Origin: Hericium rajendrae | Lineage: Eukaryota; Basidiomycota; Agaricomycetes; Russulales; Hericiaceae | Direction of reading: 5' to 3' | DNA: 64,000 bases | NCBI GenBank assembly: GCA_033439255.1 | Contig: CM065884.1 | Location: 2,852,001-2,916,000 of the forward strand | Shown: one piece after another, positions 23,301 to 33,672 of the stretch | Position numbering within the stretch: position 1 is the stretch's first letter | Layout: the number at the start of each line of letters is the position of its first letter | The notes under the pieces: generated by a model | What the model saw: the letters and a program-made list of their open reading frames with translations, nothing else | Database searches by the model: none | Told to the model about the DNA's origin: nothing | Position numbers and translations under genes: made by a program

Positions 23301-24438
23301 CATTACCAGTGATGGCACAGTTGACATCCTTTTTGACAGGATTTATCGGAACTACGGCCTCTGGGAACGCCTCATCTCTGATCGTGGCCCACAGTATGCA
23401 GGCAAAGTCATGCGTGGCATCTTCGACAAACTTGGTATCAAGTCCTCCCTCAGCACCGCCTATCATCCACAGACCGACGGCGAGTCAGAACGCGTCAATC
23501 AAGAACTCGAGCAGTTCCTTCGTACCTTCTGCAACTACCGTCAGGATGATTGGGTCCAATGGCTCCCTTATGCTGAGTTCTCGCACAACCACCGTATCCA
23601 CAGCGCCACTAACCGAGCTCCATTTGAAATGCTCCTCGGCTATATTCCCACTGCCATCCCCACTGTCAACCCCACATCGTCTACACCCACCGTCGAGGAT
23701 CGTTTCCGTCACCTCGAACAACTTCGCACTGAGGTCCAGGCCAGCCTTCAAACAGCTGCTGATCTCATGAAGCGCAACAACCAGGACCATATGCACGACA
23801 CCATCCACTTCCAGGTTGGTGACAAGGTCTGGCTCGATGGCAAGAACATCAAAACCACGCGACCCAAAGCTAAGCTTGCTGATCGACGCCTGGGACCTTT
23901 CGAAATCACTGACGTCCTGGGCCCAGTCTCTTATCGACTGAAGCTACCGCCCACCTGGCGTATCCACCCGGTGTTCCACACGTCCCTGTTGTCCCCTTAC
24001 AAGGAAACCGATGCTCATGGTCCCAACTTCCCTGCACCACCACCTGACCTTGTGGAGGGCGAGGAAGAGTACGAAGTTGAGTCTGTCCTCGATGCTCGTC
24101 TCACCCGGAACAAACGCGGCATTGAATATCTCGTCAAATGGGCAGGCTACCCTGATTCGGAAAATCAGTGGCTTTCACGTACCTCCCTTTCCAATGCCCA
24201 TGGTGCAATCACCAACTTCTACACCTGCCATCCGCATGCACTCAAGGCTCCCAATCTTCGTGGACTCATCTACCTCAACCCCGTCCATGCTCATCACGCA
24301 CTCCAGGCGAAAGTGCGTCTTAGAGAGGGGGTGATGTCACGGATCGCTCCATTTCTCTCCGCCTTCTTCTCTGCCATCAAGGCATCGCGTCGGTCATGTG
24401 CTCCAGCAGCCCCATCACATGTTCACTTCCTCACATGA
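20299..24438 (+). CDS. pol: Chromovirus Pol (protease, RT, RNase H, integrase, chromodomain)
   Basis: Continuous frame of about 1,379 codons, entered by -1 shift from Gag. Numbering from 20332: aspartic protease ALLDSGAEG (65-68 DSGA); Pro-rich linker to about 250; reverse transcriptase with YMDDILIF (516); RNase H VDASDYATGG (Asp about 665); integrase zinc finger His 886 to Cys 924 (HHDTPMAGH...CATCQ) and catalytic core starting at TSDF (Asp 957); GPY/F-like region (GPFEITDVLGPVSYRL); chromodomain about 1245-1300 with VKWAGYPDSENQW. The chromodomain would direct integration to methylated-histone chromatin. The frame runs 104 nt into the 3' LTR. No stop or frameshift breaks it. Confidence 0.93.
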   Translation, partial: GFLKRPPVTSSVGGKKHFFDPSNRFSVLSDPCEQSYPSSLRMSAITPNRQTPSITLQAKIITTPIKKQIDAEALLDSGAEGIIMHPEFAKKHQFPLKKLPKPFPVRNVDNSENIMGWVRYSVNQNIRIYAKDSMSFHEETAEFYLVDIGDYDIILGTDWLQEHNPEIDWVSRRVDMTRCPPSCTLNKPPVKNLSTRTERRHSAPRPPVLSTAAVLLPPPCPPPLLPLPPPFVAAPLPKYVIPARRVQGVRLRRIHLSKVPARLFTEDDDPRPNVDDDWVEEGLRLAGVLPDWDTPPPPDDDPDYQHTIRIRRSFTNAQKLTERVATRVAEKSFAEMVPPQYQDFQPVFDEESSHRLPERRPWDHAIDLKDGFEPRSCKVYPMAPTEQEDLDSFLDDQVKKGYIRPSKSPMASPFFFIKKKDGKLRPVQDYRTLNKGTIKNEYPLPLISELVDKLKGAKVFSKMDVRWGYNNVRIKEGDEWKAAFKTNRGLFEPLVMFFGLTNSPATFQGMMNELFKDLIDTGKVVIYMDDILIFTETLEEHRDLVRKVLQRLQDNDLFLKPEKCSFEQPSVEFLGLIVSHNTLAMDPVKVAGIAEWPAPRNVKDVQSFVGFGNFYRRFIQDFSKVARPMFDLTKKDHPWAWSAECQHAFEALKAAFTSSPVLIMPDPSKPYLVEVDASDYATGGILSQRGEGEQWHPVAYISKAFTAPERNYDIYDKELLAIIRALEAWRHYLEGSPHTVEIWTDHKNLEYFKSAQKLSRRQARWALFLTRFDFTLIHKPGIHHRPDAMSRRPDHREGVDDDNSDRVLLDPKYFQIRATRPAAVKSIGNADLRQRIRNAKTKDIEVVQALDVILNNGPRSLVKNLQEWNYEDGLILFRGKVYIPADKDLRRDIVKLHHDTPMAGHPGRYKTYELLSRNYWWPGMSVFVRDYVDGCATCQATKVQNHRPHVETIPNAIPTRPFQDITSDFIVKLPECQGYDSINVVVDRFTKHVSFTPCKETITSDGTVDILFDRIYRNYGLWERLISDRGPQYAGKVMRGIFDKLGIKSSLSTAYHPQTDGESERVNQELEQFLRTFCNYRQDDWVQWLPYAEFSHNHRIHSATNRAPFEMLLGYIPTAIPTVNPTSSTPTVEDRFRHLEQLRTEVQASLQTAADLMKRNNQDHMHDTIHFQVGDKVWLDGKNIKTTRPKAKLADRRLGPFEITDVLGPVSYRLKLPPTWRIHPVFHTSLLSPYKETDAHGPNFPAPPPDLVEGEEEYEVESVLDARLTRNKRGIEYLVKWAGYPDSENQWLSRTSLSNAHGAITNFYTCHPHALKAPNLRGLIYLNPVHAHHALQAKVRLREGVMSRIAPFLSAFFSAIKASRRSCAPAAPSHVHFLT

Positions 24439-24757
24439 CCTGGGGCTATCCTTCACCCATGCCCTTGTTCCCCTTTGGGACATCCTATTGTTCTCCCTCC
24501 CATTGTTCTCCTTTTGGCCACCATTGTTCTCACTCTATTGTTCGACCCGTTATGGTGTCCATTGTTCTTTTCCCATTGTCGTCCCAGTACTTATAGGCTC
24601 CCTGTCGCTCGCCTATTTCCCTAGATTGTCCATTTCGTCTGTACCGTACTGTACCTCCAATACAGGTCACTGCGCTGCTAGTCGCTCTCTGCTCTCTCGC
24701 TCCCATCATCGCTGGTGACTTGGGTGGTTCTCTGCTGTCTACGACCGAGTCTTGACA
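24335..24757 (+). repeat. 3' LTR of the young chromovirus
   Basis: 423 bp, identical by eye to 17657-18079. It follows the polypurine tract GAGAGGGGGTGA. The Pol frame ends inside it at 24438. Confidence 0.92.
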
Positions 24758-24982
24758 CTATTGTTCGACCCATTATGATGTCTATTGTTCTTTTCTCATT
24801 GTCATCCTAGTACTTATAGGCTTTTTGTTACTCGTCTGTTTCTCTAGATTGTTCATTTTGTCTGTATCATATTGTACCTCTGATACAGATCACTGCACTG
24901 CTTGTCACTCTTTGCTCTCTTACTCCTATCATGATTGGTGACTTGAGTGATTCTTTACTATCTATAATCAAGTTATCTTGCA
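24758..24982 (+). repeat. Right part of the decayed chromovirus LTR
   Basis: Continues 17453-17656 beyond the insertion: GTTCGACCCATTATGATG matches the young GTTCGACCCGTTATGGTG with G-to-A changes, and decay continues with C-to-T to the end near 24982. Confidence 0.75.
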
Positions 24983-25441
24983 CCCTCATACTTATTAGCA
25001 CTTGACTCACATTGTCAACAAGGATAAATAATGGCTCAGCATACTTACTACTCTGTCTAGCACTTCAGTTATATACCAAAACTCTTTTTCTTATCATCAT
25101 TAATCACTTTTTATCTTACAATGTGATCTATTTCTTTTTCTTATCTTGAAATCAGATGAGCAAGAAGTTACTTACAACTTGAAGGGCTGATATTGTGACT
25201 AATCACACCTAGTGACTTGAGTCACACCTTCTATTTCTCAAGGGTCTATAGTTTCTAAAAGTGTCTCAACCATTTCAACTGTCCTGATTGTCTCAACTGT
25301 TCCAAAATGCTTATGCAAGCTATTCAATTGTGGATGGTTGGGATGGTTGAGATAGTTGGGACTGTCACAACTGTCCAACCCTAACCCAAACTCAATATCT
25401 CACATCCCTCAACAATCAATATACTTGCCAACCCAATCCAC
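24983..25441. other. AT-rich gap
   Basis: AT-rich sequence with CAACTGTC/GACAGTTG-like words near 25250-25380 that can pair locally. No gene was seen. Confidence 0.4.
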
Positions 25442-26496
25442 TATCTGAAAAAACTGTTTTCTACATAGCTCATACCTATACATCTACACTCTGTGATAAT
25501 GTGTATAATGCTATATAGATGACATAAGGTGCTATATAGCTCTATATACTCTATTATAGCTCATATAGATGAAACCTCTACTATGTAGGCTATATAGCAT
25601 GATATGACAACTATGTGGGCTATATAGTTGTATCTGGCTTCTATGTAGCCTATGTACCATATGTAGGCTGTATAGTTTCATGTCATACCTATGGGGACTA
25701 TATTTATCTGATGACCAGTCATAAGTATCATACTTGCTATCAGCTCTCAAAGCTATAAGGCTCTATATCATGATGACAATTCAGTAGATAGTTTGATATG
25801 TGTACTTGTCTACAAAATTATTTAAAAAAAAAAGACTTGTAATGGTCAAGTACATTCTCCCAAGTCCATGCTCTATTTGCTCTCTCGCTAAACTCTGGTA
25901 TTAGCTAGCAACTCCTTCTAATATCAGTGATCTCGACAACATCAGAGAAATATGTTACTAGTATATAACACTATATCAGCTACATAGCTTTCCTAGGTCT
26001 ATAGCTGTCCTCTTTTATACATAGCAGTCAAGTAATCTATGCAAAGCTATCATAGTTTATTATAGCTGCCATAGCATAGGGCATAAGCTACATAGCTATC
26101 ATAGCATAGAGTATAAGCTATCATAGCTGTCATAGCTATTATAGGATAAGATAGCTATAGAAGCTATACCAACTATATACTGTATCTCTATTATTATATT
26201 ATATCTAGCTAGTAAGATTGCTATTCAGTCTATGTTACTTCTATCTAATATGCAATTCTATTATATATATAAATATTATAGATCCAATAATCTGATGTCT
26301 TGCAGTCACAAACATTGAAAATAAAAAAAAATTATATTATTCAACCAATTTCATTACAAGACATTACTATAGCTACAGAGACTAGTAGATAATTACAAAA
26401 GATAACAAACTTACAAAGAATACAAAAAGCGAAAATATATAATTAAGAAAAAACATTAGTATTAGAAGATAACAAAGATAACACATAGAAACTTAC

Positions 26497-26519
26497 CAAA
26501 TAATAATAAAAGTGAAAAC
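26497..26519 (-). other. Microexon-like unit in copy A
   Basis: On the minus strand, TGTAG, then 23 nt starting GTTTTCACTTTT, then GTAAGT. The same layout recurs in copies C, E and F. An ACTAAT branchpoint-like word lies in the following AT-rich stretch. Confidence 0.45.
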
Positions 26520-27197
26520 CTACAAGACATTCAAAGATATTAGTGTTAAGATACAATACTACTTACCTAGTAAGGATACAAAGGTACTTTAACAAGCATA
26601 AAGATATTAGCATAAGAAATAAAAGATGGAGAATAAAGGCTTACCTTAAAGAGACAACAGTGACAAACAAGCAAGTAATAGCGACGAGCAAGCAAGCCTT
26701 GACGCTGAGTGGGCAAAGGACGATGATGACGAAGCATCGACATGACAAGACATGGTAGGGGTTAAGAGCAAGAGGTAATGCATATCATGCAAGCCTTATA
26801 TATGAATCCCAGGCAAAGCTGGGATTCGTGGCTGCTAAGCGCTTGCCAAGCATTGCGTCAGAGACTGGGCACCAGACGTGACAATCTTACACATGATATG
26901 CACGAATGCACCCTACAGTAGATACATACTGTCTTCATTCGATGTATTTATACGAGCAATACTTAGCTCTCTGCTTTTTCTATAATTTTCTACTGTTTTA
27001 TTTGATTTGTTATGCTTCAAAATGTTTGAACTCGCGTTCGGTGGCTGAAGCACCAAACTTGTGTCAAGACTTCTGTCTCTCGTTCCTCATCCTTACCTAT
27101 CTCTTTCTCTTCTTCCTCCTCTTCCTCCCTCCATTTGTCTCTTTCTCTCACCGATTCAAATGTATTAGGGTATGGAAATTATGCCGAGGGGCTGAAG

Positions 27198-27269
27198 GTA
27201 AGTAAAAAAAGCCTTCTTGTATATCTTTTCGTACTGATCAAGAGCATTGCTTGCTTTTGAGCGATGCTC
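27198..27269 (+). other. Splice donor and structured hairpin, copy A
   Basis: AAG|GTAAGTAAAAAA at 27198, TACTGAT branchpoint-like word, then hairpin arms GAGCATTGCT (27242-27251) and AGCGATGCTC (27260-27269). The only non-Watson-Crick pair is U-G when read on the plus strand. Confidence 0.6.
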
Positions 27270-27536
27270 ATTCATTTGCTCTCGCCCTGTCTCCATTGCA
27301 CATCCTTCATCCCCATGGCCCTCCTTGCACCCCCATCTGTCTCTTTGCCCTCGAATGATGTCCCAATATGCCAGCTGCCCGTATGTGGCATCAACATTCC
27401 ACGCCCAGCCCACTACCAACAGCTGTGCCATTGCGTTACATTGTTCTGCATCGTTTGCACGCTGTGAATGATGTTCGGGCACGGGCCATGTTACCACACC
27501 TTCCCTTCATGCCTGCGCATATGCCCACATTGTAGC

Positions 27537-27560
27537 ATCCTGTTGCCATGACAACAGGAT
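27537..27560. promoter_or_regulatory. X-box-like palindrome, copy A
   Basis: A 24-bp palindrome around GTTGCCATGACAAC with flanks ATCCT/AGGAT; one central pair is broken. It resembles the RFX-factor X-box GTTGCCATGGCAAC. Confidence 0.5.
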
Positions 27561-28639
27561 TCGAATGCTGTCGTGATCACGATTCCAGTGCGTCAAGCAT
27601 TCCTGGTGCACGACCACAACCTCATGCCCGTGCCCACACCCGACATCTCTGGGCTGCCCGGCATGCCTGTCCCGTGCCCCGCATGCGTGTGCAAGGCCTC
27701 ATACTTGTGCTCTACATGCATGTGCAATGCTCTACACAAGCTTCAATACTCTCATGCCCGCATGACATCCCACGACCCACACAATGCCCTTTAGCACACA
27801 ACACCAAGGCACGGTCCCGCACAGCCCTGATAATGTATGTGAGGCTGTGCACAGCCCCAGCAACATTCTGTCCATGTGCTCGTGCCTACAGCATGCAGAT
27901 CTGTTGCATTGCACATGGGCCTGCCGTGTCGTACACGGCCTCTGTGCCCTGTCCCAGCCTCATGTGCCTCACACATATGCCTGCTGCACCCCAACCCCTC
28001 GCACACGTCCACCATGCCTCGTGCACATGCATCAATGCATCGTGCATGGGCCCAGCATCTGGCGCCGCCTCCTGCACACCACTTGTGCCTCAAGCACACC
28101 CTCTGCGCCCTGTGCACTTCTTCTGCGCACCTCACGCACAGGCCTGCTGTCTGCCGCCCCTTGCACGCACCCCCTGCACCTTGTGCATCTCCTCCCCCAA
28201 TGCATCGTGCATGGGTCTGACATCCGGTGATGCGCCCCTTAGTGCGCCTTGCAACGGCATTGGCCACTCCCCGCTTCCTTGCCAGTCCCGCTCCACTTCA
28301 CCTCAGCCGCACCAAGTCCGCCCACCCCGACGTTGCTCCCTGCACAGGACAAGCGCCCCCACAGGTTCGGGACAGATTGGGTCGGACTAAAGCCGGTGTC
28401 CCGTGGTCCGATGCACCGAACGGGCTAGAGATCAACCGACCGGACGAGTCAGCGGCACAGGAACAGAAGCGCGCCCAGAAGAACCAGCCGGCTCAGTCAA
28501 CTCACCCTCGAACGCCCACACGCCTCCGGATCACGAGCGGCGCCCATGACGGTGCACTACTGATGTCATCCCAGCCATTCCAGCTCGACGTGCCCGCCAT
28601 TCCCGACGCACGCCCCGGGCAGCATTGTAAGGTGGCGCC

Positions 28640-30430
28640 TTTGATTTGCTCGTACCACATTTACGCCCTCTGCCCTGCACGGGCCGAGCTGCAACAACTC
28701 CACTCGCCAAGGGACCCGGAGCAGGCAGGATCAGGAAGGAATTGGAGATTGGGTCGGTCAGCGGGAGGTTGTCGTAGATAGTCACGCCGGGCCGCCTGAG
28801 GCGGCCTTGCCCATTTGTACCGTAGCTACAGACTTGGAGAATCAGAACGGAGTCCGCCCTTTTCCCCTCAGAGCTCAGATTTCACAAAGCCCATCATTTG
28901 ACGTTCTCACAGCCAGCTTCTAAGCACGTCTCAGACGTAGCCTTTCTCACTTTCTCGTTTCGCTCATCGTATTCATCGTACTCGTCGCCGTGCCGTTATC
29001 TACAAGCCGTATCACCTAAGACCCGTGAGTCTTGTCGTACCATCACCGTCCCTAGCAGAACCACGTCGGAAGTTGTCTGCACGCAGCAAGCTCGCCCTCT
29101 GCGATCTTGCTCCCCCACCCATAGTACGGTCACCCATCAGCTACACGTCCCGGCGCTCCCCTCTTGAGATACTTGGTCCCCTCGCACCCCCCGGTACTCT
29201 GTTGGTTTTGGTTTCGGCTGCCGCCTCCAATCCCAGGGTCCACACATCACCGGCACCACTGCGCGTGCCTCAAGCACATCCGCTGCTTTCCGCTCACGCC
29301 TCCTGTGCACCCTGCACCTGTCTTTGCACCTCATGCATGAGACCGCTGCCCGTGCACCTTGCTCACATTGTACGCATCTGCGACAGCACAGCGTATGGTG
29401 TACAGGACTCTGCACCCTGGGCACGGACCCTACGGCCTGTATGAGCCTGCGACAACCTCGGGCATGGGCCCGGACTTTGCATGCAACCATCATGCCTTGC
29501 ATGCAGAACTGCCGTGTTGGCACACCAGCTGCGGCCTAATAATGCATGTGTGCACCTTTTCGCGCTCTGCGAGCATGCATGCCAGTCCTGCCTGCACTTG
29601 GCCTGTGCACACCACGCTGATGTGTGGACCCTGGGAATGGAGGCGGCAGCCAAAACCAAAACCAACAGAGTACCGGAGGGTGCGAGGGGACCAAGTATCT
29701 CAAGTGAGGAGTGAGGTGAGGGCAGCTGAGGGTCACTGCAGCAGGAACAATGGAGCGACCGGTTCGCTAAGGGCAATACTGAGGCGATCTGGTGATAAGT
29801 GGCTGGGAAGGATGAGGAATGGCTGTGGAACGACAAGGAGAATGACAAGACACACGAGTCTCCGATACGACGGACTGATCCTAGAGAAAAGGACTGAAAA
29901 GCGGCTGATATAACTGAATCTGACGAACGACGCTGTGGGCGGACTGGCCTAAAGAGGGCAGACTTGTCTAAAGTCCGGAGAACGATGAGAACAACAGTGA
30001 GAGAGACTTCTGAGGTCTGAGCTCTGAGGGGGAAAGGTGCACTGGGGGGTTCTATTCGAAGCTGGGGCTCTCTTTACCATACAAGTAAGAAACTCGCCCT
30101 TGGCAGTCTCAGGCGATCTCGGACTCGGCTGCTCTATGGTACATCTATGGTCCAAAACCATCAAAAGGCAGCATCCAGGCATCCTGTACAACACAGACCC
30201 GGTACCATAATGCCAGCAACCTGATTGGCTCACCAAAACTGCTGAGGATGACCTGGAGCGAACTTGAGGAAACCTCGGTGAGGCCTGCAGTAGCTGACAA
30301 CTCCTGAGATGAGGGACATCACCGCTCTGAGCGAGGTTGGTGGGTGAGGAGCTGGAAGCTGGATGGAAGTGAAGGGGAACTGCATGGAAGATGGTGAGAT
30401 GAGGTCTGACATTGCTGAACACAGCTTGAG
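28640..30430. repeat. Inverted pair of LTR/leader-like relics inside copy A
   Basis: 87-bp arms at 29163-29249 and 29618-29704 are inverted copies, starting CTTGAGATACTTGGTCCCC and running into GGCTGCCGCCTCC. Weaker inverted similarity continues outward (TTTCCCCTCAGAGCTCAGA near 28860 against about 30015). I read them as two copies of the end of an LTR plus the start of an internal region in opposite orientation. There is no coding frame of note. GC-arm-like sequence fills 29250-29617. Confidence 0.4.
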
Positions 30431-30769
30431 GCGTATCAACGCATAATGTAGTATACTCTCGATTGTATTAGTAATAACAATGAATATAATTAATTGTTCT
30501 CGAATTGTCTGTACCTACCTGACTTGACATAATACTAATAGTAATCATAGCTCACCTGACTAAGTATCATAATGCTATATATTTCAAACTGTTTACTATG
30601 GAAGCTATGATAGCAACATATAGCAGGCACTACTAGCTATGGAAGCTATGGAAGCTCTCATAACTCTCATAGCTCTATATAGTTGGATAAGTAAACTTCA
30701 TAGCTCTCATAGCTCAATGATAGCACCTATAATGTAACCTGCAGCTATATGGAATTTAGTTTTCTCAGA

Positions 30770-33636
30770 TGAACTGATACATCAGCAATACAACCCTTCA
30801 AGGTATTAATAGGATACATGCAGTGATGGGCCCCCTTTGCTCTGAAGGGACTGTACCACTCAATATATGCTAGATGACCAGGGGGCAAGATATTTTGAGA
30901 TTCAAATATTGTCTTGTTAAGCATACTCAGAATCTGAAAGATTACATGCAAGTGACCAACACAAAGACCTGCTAGACCTTTAGCTATTCGAACAATAACA
31001 GAATGAAAAAGATCATACCTTGAACACTGGTATCTTCTATATTGTCATCAACAGTGACCAGAACAGTATTGAACTGAGCAGACTTTGCTCTTTGTGATGG
31101 CATCGTGATGGCAGTGTCTATGATAGCAGATGCATTATCAAGCTGCAAGTGCTTAAGTCGAAATTTTATGTGGTCCCACACTTGAACATTATTGAAGAGA
31201 ATATTGATAGGCTTCTGCCACTGTTGATGAGCTGAGAGCTTGCAGTATCCTGCAATAAAGTTTGTTAAGGCTTGCAAAAAATACTATGCATGGTAGGCAG
31301 TGAGAAGGTGAGGAAATGTTACTATATGATGATTCAGTCACTTTGTCAAAACATGCCCAAGACGAGCATTACATGAGAGCTGCAGTGGTGGCAATGTGTT
31401 CTGGTGCTAGTGTAGATGGACTTCAAATATTGCTACATGCTCTTTCCAGTCAAGCCAACAGACCATCTGCTGCAGATAGTCTTTCTTGTTTGTTGCACAA
31501 TAGGTGTCCTTGGCAAAATCGATATGAAGGCACTCTGTCACCTCAGTATTGTAGTTATCAGTTGTCCCCTGTTCTCGTATGGAGTTGACATAATGTTGCA
31601 TAGCATGGAGCTTTGGAAGGTTGAAGTGACCACCTGCAAAGAAAAGAATAGTCAGTAATATGAAGTTGAAAGCACAACAAAAAAAAACCACCTGTGCGAG
31701 CCTTAAGATCCAAGAATATCTTCTTGTCCTTGTGAAATTCATCAAGTGACACCTGAAGGTATATAAAAGAGTCTCATCCAAGTGGCTCTCGTACTATGCA
31801 AGGTGTACAAAATCAAGAAGTGCACATATTGCATGAATCACGCTAGCTGGAGCCTTCCCAATAATGCAACTCAAGAGTTGCTTGCATATCTCCTTGTGCT
31901 CACTGGTAGAGATCTTGCTCAAACAGTCAATGCCATTGTCAAATGAGCGCATGCCATGTGTATGTGGCAAGTATTTGAATCATGCATTGAGCTTTGTAGT
32001 GCCGACAATTGATGAGACCCAGATGACAATGTACTTGAAGAGGCCCTGAAACAATTGATGCAGGATGTTGGGAGAGATCATATCATGGATGTTACAGTAC
32101 CAGAACTCCTCCCAGAAAGGTTCCTCAATGTGCATAAGGCCGGCACCCTTGAGTATGGCCTCTCTGTGCATTGCAGTTGATTGCTGCACACTATGGTGAA
32201 GCGTCTTGAGTGTAGCATCTTGCTTTTGAGTTCTCCAGTTGAGATTGTGGTCTTCAAACTCGATAGTCACAGTGTGACACTTCAGACACTGGGATCCTTG
32301 GTGTGTACATGCAACCAGGGACTGTTTCAGATAATCTGCAACATAGACAGCAATAACTGGGTGACAGCGATAGACTGTGCCATCACCGCTCGTCATCTCC
32401 ACACCCTCGTGCTCGGGGCCCTTCAATGATTGCATGATTATTGAGAGAGCAGCATGGAAAAGGCATGCATGCACAATGCATGCAGCCTCCTTGGAGAAGT
32501 CAGACAGCTTGGGAGTAGGGAGATATCTGACAAGGATCTGCACATGAAGAGATGGTTTGTGATGTATATGCTTCACAATGTTGTCAATGGTCATGTACAT
32601 TGGATATGCTGTCTGATCACAATTAAAAGTCTTCAATTGGGTTTTATCAGAGCTAAATACGACCAGGATAACAGCCGTGCCATCAGGAAGCTTGATCTGT
32701 TTATTGTAGTATGGTGATTAGTTGTAATGTCAAGTTGAACTGGACTGCACAACATACCTGGGTCTGCCACCATCAATTGCCAGTCTGCATCTCATTGTAC
32801 AGCTGCTGCTCTTTGCTATTGTCACTGTACTGCCTTTTGGGAGTGAACAACATGTAGTCGATGAAGGTAGGGTTACTGTAGAGTGACTTCATACATTCTA
32901 ACGCATCACAAAAGAAAAAATCAGTTGTTACAGTGCCAAATTTATCATGGTGGACTTCAACTGGTGCTGCTTGCTATGATGCAGAGCAGGTAGCTTGTCA
33001 ATTGTTTGATTGAGAGACTGTGAGTCATGGTAAGAAAGGCCGAGCTTTTCACAGACCTAAGATGTGAGATCAGAAGGCATTCATGCAAAATCTGATTTAT
33101 TTACTCACTCCAGGAATTGCTAGAAGCTTTGTGAATGCATTCTGACTGACATCCTGTTCTGTAGCCCATTTTGCAAAGTCTCAGTCAAGATGGCTGTTGA
33201 ACGGGTGGTACATATTCTCCATAGGTGCTATGCTGGCTTGATATGCTGACCGCACATCAGTGTCATAATGCACGACTTTTCCGGTGCCTTGATATGTGAC
33301 CATGCATGGTTCATCTGTGGACATATCATCCACAGACACATGATGTGGTGCATTACAGTTCAGTGAGCATGGAGGGGATAAAGGCTGATGAGGAGGAGGG
33401 GATGGTGGTGTGTTGTCATAGGAAGAAAATACATTCTGAGTTTCGAGGTGAGGATCATTGGCCTCAAATATCAGCAGATCTTCTTCTTGGTCTGAATCAG
33501 CAAGATAATTGTGGAGTGGAGCCAGGTCTGCTTGCTCTTGAAGGTGAAGAACCTAGCAACAATCTGCAGTCTGAGTCTGATGTGAGTGCCACCCTCTGTT
33601 GGTGGTAAATGTTGCTTTGCAGCTTATGCACTGCAT
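30770..33636 (-). pseudogene. Decayed Plavaka-type transposase
   Basis: Reading on the minus strand from an ATG at 33636: an N-terminal C2H2 finger (CISCKATFTTNRGWHSH), an acidic/Pro linker, PFNSHLD then FAKWATEQDVSQNAF, the central block TAYPMYMTIDNI...EMTSGDGTVYRCHPV (32636-31980) and a C-terminal block HFNLPKLHAMQHYVNSIREQG (about 31650-31420) ending in PPGHLAYIEWYSPFR near 30850. These are signatures I know from basidiomycete Plavaka transposases (CACTA-related DDE group). It is broken by stops (TAG 33555-33553, TGA 33183-33181) and frame changes, and truncated at 30770 by copy A. It starts 37 bp from the giant inverted repeat. Confidence 0.75.
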
Positions 33637-33672
33637 GATGGTGATGTGCTGAGGTAGAGAGTACACATGAAA

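Larger units (their letters stand above)
17657..24757 (+). mobile_element. Young Ty3/Gypsy chromovirus, complete with two LTRs
   Basis: A 7.1-kb element with identical LTRs, 5-bp target duplication, primer-binding site, Gag, Pol and polypurine tract (GAGAGGGGGTGA, about 24324-24334). The domain order protease, reverse transcriptase, RNase H, integrase, chromodomain and the apparent self-priming site place it near the Tf1/sushi chromoviruses. Long reading frames without decay and identical LTRs argue for recent insertion and possible activity. It landed in an old LTR of the same family. Confidence 0.92.
25442..30769 (+). mobile_element. Large non-coding TIR element, copy A (5.3 kb, with nested relics)
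   Basis: Left end TATCTGAAAAAACTG (25442) is inverted at the right end as CAGTTTTCTCAGATG-like sequence (to 30769); both are followed by (A/C)ATAGC words. The AT arm (25450-26780) is full of ATAGCT repeats and, on the minus strand, microexon-like units. A core with TATATA (about 26795), splice donor (27198), hairpin (27242-27269) and X-box palindrome (27537-27560) follows, then a GC arm (27560-29620) interrupted by LTR-like relics. The right 340 bp match the right end of copy B. No transposase frame is present. The right end abuts the decayed Plavaka transposase. Flanking dinucleotides AC/AA do not match perfectly. Confidence 0.65.

Noticed and set aside
27548-28781. Open frames of 150-280 codons in copy A
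   Set aside because: Cys/His/Pro-rich text generated by GCAC/TGCA words. The same effect occurs in every GC arm, with unrelated protein text.
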